From positions 3,472,001 to 3,536,000 of the forward strand of contig NZ_CP134195.1 in the NCBI RefSeq assembly GCF_031585635.1: a stretch of 64,000 nucleotides of DNA. The letters are read 5' to 3'. The notes beneath the pieces are model-generated. The model saw only the letters and a list, made by a program, of their open reading frames with translations, did not search any database and was not told the origin of the DNA. This DNA comes from Paraburkholderia sp. FT54. Lineage in GTDB: Bacteria > Pseudomonadota > Gammaproteobacteria > Burkholderiales > Burkholderiaceae. A program made the translations under genes and the position numbers. Positions 36,158-44,203 of this stretch are shown here, in pieces (within the stretch, counting starts at the first letter, position 1; the number at the start of each line of letters is the position of its first letter).

Positions 36158-36958
36158 AGTCATCCTCTCACCAGAAAACGGATCTACTTTTCACCCTGGA
36201 CGGCCATGGAAAGGCCGGCTCTGTGCAGCGCATCATAGTCACCGCCACTCAAGCATTTAGCCGCCATGACCGAAAGCGCAGACATGTTGGCGTGTGGACA
36301 GGGTGACCAGCCAGGGATTTTCGGAACAACCCCGCTACCACCGTCTTTTCAACGAATTAATTGCCGATTCGACATAGGAATGAATTGGCATTCTGCGAAT
36401 GTTAATGCAAATAAAACCACCATTTCGTTCGCCACCGCACACACCACGACTACTCGAAAACGGCGTAGTTACAATTTGATCCATCCAGCGCCGCACCGAT
36501 TTGAAGTGACTTTTTCCCGCCAGAACGTCAGAATGAGCGCAGCGCGCTTCGCTACACCGCCCTCTGCCGCGCCACCCGCCTACTTGAATTTCTTCTGACG
36601 ATATATCCGCGGGATGGCAATAAGTAAAACGAACATCCAATATAAGCACTGAAGAGTGCGACAAAATTATTTAATTGGTTGTTATTAGATACCACGGATA
36701 TAAACGTGGCGATTAATGTTTCAAACGTGAAACACGGGAATAAGACAACTTTAGACCGCACGGCAATAGGCGGGCCAGTGGCGGAATCTGTCGAGTACGA
36801 ACCGGGCTATTTCCGCCAGCGGATTGCGGAAATACACTATGCGGTTTCCGCAACACATTGCCTTGAGAGGTGGTGCGAGGCGGCTCTGACCTGGTGAACT
36901 AGTAGTTGGGCGACGCGTCTGTTGCCTTTGGAAGGATAGCGAACGACACGGGGAACAC
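36158..36958. promoter_or_regulatory. 800-base AT-richer intergenic regulatory region
   Basis: No convincing gene lies here. Several inverted repeats occur: CCACG-N8-CGTGG near 36701-36718, GTTTCA-AACG-TGAAAC (about 36719-36734), ATTTCCGC-N9-GCGGAAAT (36809-36833) and TGCGG-TTT-CCGCA (36840-36852). The stretch 36590-36760 is markedly AT-rich against its surroundings. It separates the divergent regulator gene and the first hydrolase gene, so promoters for both are expected here. Confidence 0.5.
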
Positions 36959-39247
36959 ATGTTCAATGTACGCGAACAGCGCGCGCCGCGAAAGCGTAAC
37001 GGCGCCTTTTCCGAAGGCAGTCGAAGACTGGTGATGGGCATCGCCGTCCCGGCAGCGGCCGTCATCCTGCTCGGCCTGGCAGCCGGCCGATGCGCCGCGG
37101 CCGACCCTGTGCCTCAGGCGAACGGTGTGAGCAACGACGAGTTCGCCGCGGACGGCAGAAAGTGGACGCCGTGTGCGGCGGAATACGGCACCTGCCGGTT
37201 CAACGGCACGCGCGACGTGCTGTACGGCACGGCGCAACAGCACGTCGTCAAAACCTTCTCGAATAGCGCGGAGTGCAACAACGGCGTATTCGGCGATCCG
37301 GCGCCCGGTGTGGAGAAACGTTGTGCGATGGCGCCAACGGTAGCGAGCAAATCGGCCGCGCCTGCCGCGAACAAGGACGCCGCGCCGAGTGCCGCAATGC
37401 AATCCGCCGCTCCCGAAGACCTGAAAGCGCCGGCCGGACAAGGCCTGCGTTGCTCCGCACCATCGTTGCAGGTGCCCACGGCCGCGAGTGGCGATCTGCT
37501 CGAAGCCGACACGCCCAGCGACGGCACGCGGCTCTTCGCCTTGAACAAACCGTTCGCGCTGGTGTTCACCGCGCGCCCGACGCAAGGCGACACGCTCAGC
37601 TGGCAGATACGCGACGCGTGGAATGCTGTGCGAGCCAGCGGACGCTTCCCCGTTGCGGCGGGGGCGACGCTGTCCACTTTGGCCTGCGCATCCAGCGCGG
37701 CGGGCTACTTCGCGGTGTCCGCATCGCTGGAGCGCGCACATGGCCAATTGGAAGCACGCGGCACGCGCCCCGCGGGCATCGCGACGTTCGGCGTGCTGCC
37801 GGATCCGTCCGCTGCGTTACCCGCCGTCCGCTTCCCGTATGAAGATCTGCACCGGTTCGGCGGACAAGGCGCCGCCTATCTTGCGCCGGGGCAGCACTGT
37901 TGCGACGGCGACGGCTACCGGCCGGTCTACACCGCGCTCGGCCTCACGTGGGTCAACGACAATCGCAACTGGTATATGGAGGAGCCGAAAAAAACGGGCA
38001 CATTCGAACCCGCGAGCAAACAGCTCACGCCCTTCTTCCGGCGCGGCGACCTGCTGCGGCTGATCCAGCTCGACGGCATTCCGCAGTGGGCGAGTCCGAC
38101 GGGCAAGGAGACGCACAGCTATGTGCCGACATCGCTCGTGCAGATGAAGGACTACATGGCCAAGGTGGGCGCCGAGTCGAATCGCGTTCGCATGACTTAC
38201 TTTCCCAAACAGCGCGACAACTACTATCAGGTGACATGGGAACCGGACGCCGACGGCGGTCTGCCGTGGCGCGACACCGACGCGAATTTCATCGCCATGT
38301 ACAAAGCGGTCTGGGAGGGCATCCATCAGACGGATCCGCATGCGGTGGTGATGGGTCTGACCTATTCGTCGGTGCAGGGCAATGTCACGTGGATGCGCAA
38401 GCTCGGTCCGCTTGGGATCGGCCGCTATATGGATGGCATGACGATCCACGGTTACTACGATATCGGCACGACGCCCTCGCATCCTCCCGAGCGCGTGGCG
38501 GACACCGGCAATCAGGGCACCGTGCCGGGCGCGCTGCCTTCCGCGATGCGGGCGCTGCGCCACGAAATGCGTCTGTACCTGAAGCCCGGCGCGCCGCTCT
38601 TCGTGACCGAAACCGGTATCAGCTACGACATCGGTCAATCGTATGGCAAGAACTATCCGGGCTCGAACGTGCTATATGCACAGGCTGCCGTGACCGCGCG
38701 CACGCATCTGATTTTGCTGGGCGAAGGCGCGGACATGACCTACGTGTTCTATCTTGCGGATATGCCGGACGCCGCGCCGGGTTATGGCATTTTCTTCGAA
38801 CTCGATCATCCGAAGGGCGCCTACGGTCCGACCCGCATCAGCCCGAAACCCGCGGCGCTTGCAGTGGCGGCGATGACGCGCATCATCGACGGCACCGACA
38901 CGCTCGGACCGCTCAAGGATGTGCCCAAAGGCGTCTACGCCTATGCGTTCCGCCGGCTCGGCGGCGGCAAGATCGTGACCGCGCTATGGACGCACGACAA
39001 CGACAGGTGGAACGCCAGGACCGGCTTCGACGCGAGCCGCAGCGTGGACTATCGTCTGCGAGTCGACGCGCCCGGCACGACGGGCGAAGTGACGGCCCTC
39101 GACATGATGGGCAACGCGACGAGCTTGCCGTACCGCGACGGATTGGCTAGCCTGAAACTCTCGCCCGCGCCGGTCTATGTGGTCTCCGGCAACGCCGACG
39201 TCTTCAAGAACGCGGTCACCACGCCCGAGGGTTACATGGCGCACTAG
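36959..39247 (+). CDS. Secreted clan GH-A glycoside hydrolase (GH39/PslG-like)
   Basis: A 762-aa protein with an N-terminal signal/anchor helix (about 25-47) and a 200-residue Cys-containing domain. A TIM-barrel catalytic region follows (about 290-690). Glu428 in VTWEPD is the predicted acid/base and Glu551 in VTETGISYD the nucleophile. A beta-sandwich ends the chain. The hydrolase region is paralogous to the lipoprotein at 47315 (same motifs LIxLDGIPxWAS, NYYQVTWEP, GYYD.GT.PSHPPER). In EPS loci such enzymes trim or release polymer. I infer endo-glycosidase action on the EPS made here. Confidence 0.8.
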   Translation: MFNVREQRAPRKRNGAFSEGSRRLVMGIAVPAAAVILLGLAAGRCAAADPVPQANGVSNDEFAADGRKWTPCAAEYGTCRFNGTRDVLYGTAQQHVVKTFSNSAECNNGVFGDPAPGVEKRCAMAPTVASKSAAPAANKDAAPSAAMQSAAPEDLKAPAGQGLRCSAPSLQVPTAASGDLLEADTPSDGTRLFALNKPFALVFTARPTQGDTLSWQIRDAWNAVRASGRFPVAAGATLSTLACASSAAGYFAVSASLERAHGQLEARGTRPAGIATFGVLPDPSAALPAVRFPYEDLHRFGGQGAAYLAPGQHCCDGDGYRPVYTALGLTWVNDNRNWYMEEPKKTGTFEPASKQLTPFFRRGDLLRLIQLDGIPQWASPTGKETHSYVPTSLVQMKDYMAKVGAESNRVRMTYFPKQRDNYYQVTWEPDADGGLPWRDTDANFIAMYKAVWEGIHQTDPHAVVMGLTYSSVQGNVTWMRKLGPLGIGRYMDGMTIHGYYDIGTTPSHPPERVADTGNQGTVPGALPSAMRALRHEMRLYLKPGAPLFVTETGISYDIGQSYGKNYPGSNVLYAQAAVTARTHLILLGEGADMTYVFYLADMPDAAPGYGIFFELDHPKGAYGPTRISPKPAALAVAAMTRIIDGTDTLGPLKDVPKGVYAYAFRRLGGGKIVTALWTHDNDRWNARTGFDASRSVDYRLRVDAPGTTGEVTALDMMGNATSLPYRDGLASLKLSPAPVYVVSGNADVFKNAVTTPEGYMAH

Positions 39248-39360
39248 CGGCGCGAAGTGACGATAGTTCGGCGCGATGTGACAGGCTCTGCGGCTAGTGG
39301 CGCACATAGTATGCAGGCGGAGGCACGTTAGCATCCCTATCAGTACGCTGGAGCCGAAAC

Positions 39361-39510
39361 ATGAACGGCCTCGCATGGACGATGTTGATACTGGCCGCCA
39401 TGATCGGCGCGTTTCTCTTTGCGACGATTGGCGCGATTGTGCTCGCGCTTTTTCTCGCGAGCGTCTCGAGCCGGCTCACACGGAACGACGATCACCATCG
39501 CGATTACTAG
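39361..39510 (+). CDS. Small single-pass membrane protein
   Basis: A 49-codon frame encodes one long hydrophobic helix (about residues 5-36, LAWTMLILAAMIGAFLFATI...) and a charged C-terminal tail with Arg, Asp and His. It lies between the hydrolase and the Nudix hydrolase genes, both on this strand. Codon use is like its neighbours. No function is known; it could also be a chance frame. Confidence 0.45.
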   Translation: MNGLAWTMLILAAMIGAFLFATIGAIVLALFLASVSSRLTRNDDHHRDY

Positions 39511-39552
39511 CCGACCAGGCGCTCAACTAGCGCGAGAACCACGGGAGATGAC

Positions 39553-40005
39553 ATGCTGACCGAGATCGATTTCCTGGACGTGGTGCGCCTCACGCCCCTG
39601 GTCGCGTTCGATCTGATCGTCAGCGATGCTCATGGGCGCGTGTTGATCGGCCGCCGCCGCAACCGCCCTGCCCGTGGCACATGGTTCGTTCCCGGTGGCC
39701 GCATTCATAAGGACGAAACACTCGACGCCGCGTTCGCGCGCATCGCTGAGGCCGAGCTGGGCGTTGCCAAACTGGCGCGCTCGACGGCACGCTTCGAAGG
39801 CGTGTTCGAACATCACTACAGCGACAACTTCGCGGGCGAGCCGGATGTGTCGACGCACTACATTGTGCTCGCCTATGCACTGACGCTCACGGGCACCTCG
39901 CCGCTCGGACGGCCCGAGCAGCACAGCGAATATGTGTGGCTGACGCCTTCGGAGTTGCTGGCGCGCGCGGACGTCCACGAAAACACGAAAGCCTACTTCC
40001 GCTAA
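39553..40005 (+). CDS. gmm: GDP-mannose mannosyl hydrolase (Nudix)
   Basis: A 150-aa protein. It has the distinctive GDPMH signature PGGRIHKDETLDAAFARIAEAELG (about 49-72), the variant Nudix box of Gmm/WcaH, and FVPGGR before it, plus EHHYSDNF and STHYIVLAY motifs. The enzyme hydrolyses GDP-mannose and GDP-fucose to GDP and sugar, and in colanic acid loci adjusts the GDP-sugar pool. That fits the manC/gmd/fcl genes here. Confidence 0.92.
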   Translation: MLTEIDFLDVVRLTPLVAFDLIVSDAHGRVLIGRRRNRPARGTWFVPGGRIHKDETLDAAFARIAEAELGVAKLARSTARFEGVFEHHYSDNFAGEPDVSTHYIVLAYALTLTGTSPLGRPEQHSEYVWLTPSELLARADVHENTKAYFR

Positions 40006-40136
40006 CACGCCTGCAAGCCGTCGCGCGGGCCTGAACCCGTGCCGGATCGCAATCTGGCGCCGACTGTGAGTTCGGTAACGTGACGGCCCTGGCCGCTACA
40101 GTATGATGCGAGCTCACCGTCAGAGCTCGAATCCCT

Positions 40137-42527
40137 ATGCGATTACCGGCAGACAGGCTCATTCGCGATTCATTCGTTGCTTTTCTCGCGCTTCTTTTAT
40201 TCGCCATCCTGCCGGGCTCGGCACGCGCGGCCGACTGCGGCCCCGGCACACTGGTCACGGTGGTCGCGCACCTCGACGACGATCTGCTCTTCGTGGACCC
40301 CGCCATCAGCGAGCGTCTCGACGCGGGCTGGTGCATCACCACGGTGCATCTGATCGGCGGCGCCAACGGTGCGGATTTCGCTTACGTCCAAACCCGCGAG
40401 CGGGCTTCGCGGCTCGCTTACGCGCGCATGGCGGGCGTGCCTGACGAGTGGCTCGAATCCAACGTGGCCATTGCCGGCAAGCTCGTGCATGAGATGGTGC
40501 TGAAGGCCAAGCCTCAAGTGCGCCTGCTCGAAATGCGCCTGCCCGGCGGCGGCGTGCGCGGCGGCCGCGAACCGCTCGGCCTGCTGTGGGAACAACACGC
40601 CACGCTGTCCACTTATCCGATGAACGCGGACGGCTCCGTGCGCGTGAAATACGATCGCGACTCCCTGTCCGCCACATTGAAAGCGATGCTCGCGCCGGCA
40701 ACGCTGATCTACACGCTCAATCCGGATACCGTGCCGTTTATCGAGCATCCCGATCATATCTACGCCGCGCGCATTACCCGCCATGTCGCCCAGACGCTCG
40801 GCAAAAGCGTGCCGATCGTCTACCACGTCACCTATCCGACCGGCGGCTGGCCGGGCAATCTTCCCGCCGCCGAAGTGCAGCGCAAGCGCGACATCGTCGC
40901 CAGCTATTTTTCGATCGACGGCAGCGAGTCGTCGCACGTATTCGGCGAGTTTCAATGGGACGGCAACTGGATTTCGCGCCGCTATGCCTTTGCCGATCGC
41001 ACCGATCGACGCGTGCCCGATTTCGTGTCTCATCCAGTTCAACTCTTCAACGCGGCGGCGAGTCGCTGCCTGAGCTCCGCGGGCCCGGGCCGCGCGCCGA
41101 CGCTCGCCGCGTGCACGAACTCGTCCACGCAGCAATGGCGATGGGATCCGCTGACCGTGTATCCCGGCAATGCGCGCAACGCCGCGCTCGTGAGTGTCGC
41201 GACTTCGCAATGCATCGCCGAGCGCGACGGCTATCTGATCGCCGAAAACTGCGATCAATGGGACGTGGCGCAACGCTGGACGCCGTGGGACTTTGGCCTC
41301 GTCTATACGCCGATGCGGCATTGTCTCGGCGAAAACGACGGCAAGCTGACCATGCGCGGCTGCACCGCGCTCACGACCCGCTATCGCTGGGCAACCACAC
41401 AACGCACCCAGGCGAACGATCTAAGGCTCGCCACCGCGATGGTCGGCGACGTCGCCGGCTCGGGCGAGCAGTCCGTGGTGTACGTTCAGCGGCAACACGA
41501 CGGCCCGGGATTCAACGTGTATGGCGCGTCGCTTGCGAAAGCGTCGCCGCCCGCGCTGTGGTACGGCAACGTCGTCCCGTTCGATCCGGTCGCCACGCCA
41601 CCGAGTTGCGCCGGCGACAAACTGTGCTTCGACAGCGCGCGCTTCCTGCTCGGCGATTTCGACGGCGACGGCAAGGCGGATCTGATGGTCGTCGCGGCGC
41701 GCCAGGGTGGGACCGCGTTCTGGTTGCTTCGCAGTGCTGGCGACCGCTTCGAGGTGCCGCGCCTCTGGCTGCAGACCAGCAACGCGTTCAGGCCGGAACT
41801 GACGCAGCAATATGTGGCTGCGGATTTCACCGGGTCGGGACGCGCCAGCGTGCTGATCGCGCAGAAGCGATCCGACAGCGGACTCGACCTATGGATCGCG
41901 TCTTCGCAAGGACCGGGCGTCTCAACGGGATCGGCGCCGGCGCTCTGGGCGCAGGCCAGGAATCTGCCGCAGAACGTCAATCTGCTGCCACGCGAAACGG
42001 CGGGCGGGCGCGCCTCGCTGGTCGCGGTGGACGGCGCCAACGGACGCCTCGCGCTCACGCCCATCGCCAACGAGGGCACGCGCATGACTGTCGGCGAGCG
42101 CAATGTCTTGCCGGCGAGTTTCGTCCCCGACTTCGTGAAGGTGACAATGGGCGCCGTGCATGGCCGCGACAACGACACGCTGATTCTGCTGACACCGCAT
42201 CTCGACGAATCGAACGAGGAAGCCATGATCGACGTCGCCACCCTCGACATGAGTGGCGCGACGAGCGCGCCGGTCCAGGCGGCGACATTGCACGGTATGT
42301 CGTGGTCGGATGTCTTTCCGGAATTCGTGCGTGACAAGCAGGGTGCCGCACTCGTGCTGTTTCGCCGAACCGACGCGACCCTCGGCGATTTCTATTTCAC
42401 CGGCGGCGCACCCGCGCTTACGCGTTACCCGTCCGGAAATAGCCTGGCGCTGGGCGAAGCGCAGGAACTCGGCAAACTACCGGGGCTTTTCTCGGAGACA
42501 GTGCGAATCGACCGGCTCGCGCAGTAG
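40137..42527 (+). CDS. PIG-L family deacetylase with ricin-like and FG-GAP-like C-terminal regions
   Basis: A 796-aa secreted protein (signal peptide about 1-31). The N-terminal PIG-L/LmbE domain (about 35-270) has the metal motif AHLDDD (His45, Asp48) in place of the usual AHPDDE, and HPDH (His204-His207). Residues about 290-420 contain repeated Q-x-W / C-x-W elements like a ricin-type carbohydrate-binding domain (CTNSSTQQWRWDP; CDQWDVAQRW). The last 370 residues look like FG-GAP/VCBS repeats (GDFDGDGKADLMVVAA). I infer an extracellular or periplasmic N-deacetylase acting on an amino-sugar polymer. The last 39 bases of its coding sequence recur at 45320. Confidence 0.82.
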   Translation: MRLPADRLIRDSFVAFLALLLFAILPGSARAADCGPGTLVTVVAHLDDDLLFVDPAISERLDAGWCITTVHLIGGANGADFAYVQTRERASRLAYARMAGVPDEWLESNVAIAGKLVHEMVLKAKPQVRLLEMRLPGGGVRGGREPLGLLWEQHATLSTYPMNADGSVRVKYDRDSLSATLKAMLAPATLIYTLNPDTVPFIEHPDHIYAARITRHVAQTLGKSVPIVYHVTYPTGGWPGNLPAAEVQRKRDIVASYFSIDGSESSHVFGEFQWDGNWISRRYAFADRTDRRVPDFVSHPVQLFNAAASRCLSSAGPGRAPTLAACTNSSTQQWRWDPLTVYPGNARNAALVSVATSQCIAERDGYLIAENCDQWDVAQRWTPWDFGLVYTPMRHCLGENDGKLTMRGCTALTTRYRWATTQRTQANDLRLATAMVGDVAGSGEQSVVYVQRQHDGPGFNVYGASLAKASPPALWYGNVVPFDPVATPPSCAGDKLCFDSARFLLGDFDGDGKADLMVVAARQGGTAFWLLRSAGDRFEVPRLWLQTSNAFRPELTQQYVAADFTGSGRASVLIAQKRSDSGLDLWIASSQGPGVSTGSAPALWAQARNLPQNVNLLPRETAGGRASLVAVDGANGRLALTPIANEGTRMTVGERNVLPASFVPDFVKVTMGAVHGRDNDTLILLTPHLDESNEEAMIDVATLDMSGATSAPVQAATLHGMSWSDVFPEFVRDKQGAALVLFRRTDATLGDFYFTGGAPALTRYPSGNSLALGEAQELGKLPGLFSETVRIDRLAQ

Positions 42528-42743
42528 CGCGCCGGTCGGTTCGATAGACGTCAGGCCGAGGCCCGTAGCGGGTGCACGAACTTGCGCGCGATCGTCACGT
42601 AACGATCCGCGGTGTCGTGCAGCGTGTAGCCGGCCAGTTGCCGGTTCGCACGCGGCGCGTCGAGCGCGTTCAGCAGCGCGCGGCCGTAGGCTTCCGGATC
42701 CGTCGTATCGACGAGGGTGACGCCGGCAAAGGTGCTCGCAAAG
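42485..42743. repeat. Direct repeat R1a (PIG-L end plus glycosyltransferase tail)
   Basis: This 259-base segment is repeated with few changes at 45320-45580. It covers the end of the PIG-L gene, the intergenic bases and the 3' end of the minus-strand glycosyltransferase. It marks the left edge of an old tandem duplication. Confidence 0.9.
42551..42742 (-). pseudogene. 3' fragment of a GT4 glycosyltransferase gene
   Basis: The last 63 codons match the C-terminus of the glycosyltransferase at 45388-46473 nearly residue for residue (FASTFAGVxLVDTTDPEAYG to ARKFVHPL). The other five sixths of that gene are missing. The fragment is joined in frame at 42742/42743 to an IS5-type transposase fragment, forming one open frame (42551-43186). 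It cannot encode a working transferase because the donor and acceptor domains are gone. Confidence 0.88.
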
Positions 42744-43298
42744 ACGCCAATGTGGGCTTTCGTCCCAGAATGCCATTCGTTTCCCTTCTTCGTTTGATGC
42801 ATCTCCGGGTCACGACTCTTCCCGGCGTTCCTGGTCGACGGCGGCGCTTCAATGATCGTCGCGTCAACCAGCGTGCCTTCCTTCATCATCAGCCCACGCT
42901 CGCACTGCGAGATGCCAATCTCGTCGAACAACTTCCGTGTTAGTTCGTGTTCGATCAGCAGGCGCCGGAACTTCAAAAGCGTGGTTGCATCAGGCACGTT
43001 CCCGACTGCCAGATCGATGCCGGCGAAGGCTAGCAGCGCGATGCTGTCATACAGGGCGACTTCCAGTCCTTCGTCCGACAGGCCGTACCCCTGTTGCAAG
43101 AAGTAGATTCGCAGCATTCGCTCCGGGCCAATCGGTGGCCGGCCTCGCGTGCCCTTCGGATAGTGCGGCTCGATCGTCGACAGCAAGCGCAGCCACGGAA
43201 ACTACCTTCTCCATCTCGGCCAAGAAACGTTGGCGCCACGTCACTCGCTTCTCGCCTGCAATTTCCACTTTCGCGAAGCCGATCTGCCTCTTCATCAT
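42743..43298 (-). mobile_element. IS5-family insertion-sequence remnant (transposase N-terminal part, frameshifted)
   Basis: Read on the minus strand, the transposase begins MKRQIGFAKVEIAGEKRVTW and RQRFLAEMEKVV. It then continues in another frame with IEPHYPKGTRGRPP, RMLRIYFLQQGYGLSDEGLE and GNEWHSGTKAHIGV, the standard IS5 order. A one-base excess in the GTTT near 43199-43202 explains the frame change. The DDE catalytic core after HIGV is absent. No terminal inverted repeats or target-site duplication could be identified. The element is dead and truncated by the fusion with the glycosyltransferase tail. Confidence 0.88.
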
Positions 43299-43387
43299 CG
43301 TGAGTCTGTTCCGTGTGCTGCCTTCTACAACGTCGTCAGCTACGCCAGCAATGACCTCCGAGCTGAGTAAATCAGCGTTTTCCCTAG

Positions 43388-44015
43388 GCCCATTTCTCAG
43401 TCGATTAGGTTGCCAGATAGTTAGGCATCCATTTCAAATTAATTCGACCCCAATTCGATGTGGCGGAAAAAAACTGGAATCGCCAGACGGATATTTTCGT
43501 GCGATCAAAGCAATTAGTACTGCATCAATGTTCATACGTAACGACTCGTTACTTCTTTTAAACAGACTAATGCGTATTCTTGCGGTCGATTCTTCCCAAA
43601 TTGACCTTTCTTGCTTGTAGAGCAGTAAAAAATTCATCGACTTGCGCCGTTAATTCGCGTACTGCGATCTGAATCGCGCTGCTCCTCAACACGCTGGCCA
43701 TTTCGTCGTACCTTCCCCGGTCGTCCGAATCCGCCAACCGCTTCTGTCAGCGGTCCGGTTTCGTATGACAAGAGTTTCTCTGCAGAGAAATGCGTTCGGG
43801 GCCGACATCCCGGGAAGGCATCACCTTCGCGCAGCCGCAAATCTGCGCACACAGGGCGCCAGTATCGAAGCCTCGGGCATCGGCTGGCTTGTAACTGAAC
43901 CCCGATGTTCGCTCCACCTCCCGACGCACTTTGCGCGAGGACAGGGGCGAATCATCAGCTAACGCATTGCTCACATACAGATTGATGAAATCGCAACTAC
44001 TCGCACTCTCGACAC
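43388..44015 (+). repeat. Direct repeat R2a (leader of decayed hydrolase gene)
   Basis: A 628-base segment repeated at 46718-47345 with scattered substitutions. It is AT-richer than its surroundings in its first half, contains the palindrome at 43538 and runs into the first codons of a lipoprotein-hydrolase gene. No coding frame is conserved between the two copies across the non-coding part, so it is best read as a long 5' regulatory leader. Confidence 0.9.
43538..43552. promoter_or_regulatory. Conserved palindrome GTAACGACTCGTTAC (copy a)
   Basis: A 7-bp perfect inverted repeat around a central C. It is unchanged in the second copy of the leader (46869-46883) although bases around it differ. 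It is a candidate operator. Confidence 0.55.
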
Positions 44016-44203
44016 GCTCCCGCGCACTCGCGGCGGCCCAGTCCAACGGCAACAACAGCAGTTCGAGTGGCTCGGCCAGCACGTCTGCAGCTAACAACAC
44101 CAGCGTGGCGCTGAACGCCACGGGCGGCACCGACACGCTCGGTCGCATCGCCGCAAGCGCCAAGGCGGGTGTGACGCTGCCGGTTGGTTACAGGGGGCAA
44201 TAA
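43985..44203 (+). pseudogene. Internally deleted lipoprotein-hydrolase gene
   Basis: The first codons (MKSQLLALST) and the last (VTLPVGYRGQ) match the start (MKSQLLLLST) and end (ATTPVGYVGM) of the 653-aa hydrolase at 47315. A middle part matches the Ser/Ala/Asn-rich linker and TLGRVAAS. About 580 codons including the whole catalytic barrel are gone, as is the lipobox Cys. Start, frame and stop are intact, giving 72 aa. The stop (TAA) abuts the ATG of the next gene, so the residue may now act as a translated leader. Confidence 0.85.

Noticed and set aside
36541..36590. Weak likeness of 36541-36590 to 45275-45320
   Set aside because: The match is short and interrupted; it could be shared composition and not a repeat.
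36266..36761. Several short open frames in the 36.2-36.9 kb gap
   Set aside because: They have no ribosome site, no domain and atypical composition; the region is better seen as regulatory.
42551..43186. A functional transposase gene
   Set aside because: The catalytic DDE core is missing, the start is frameshifted and the C-terminus belongs to a glycosyltransferase.
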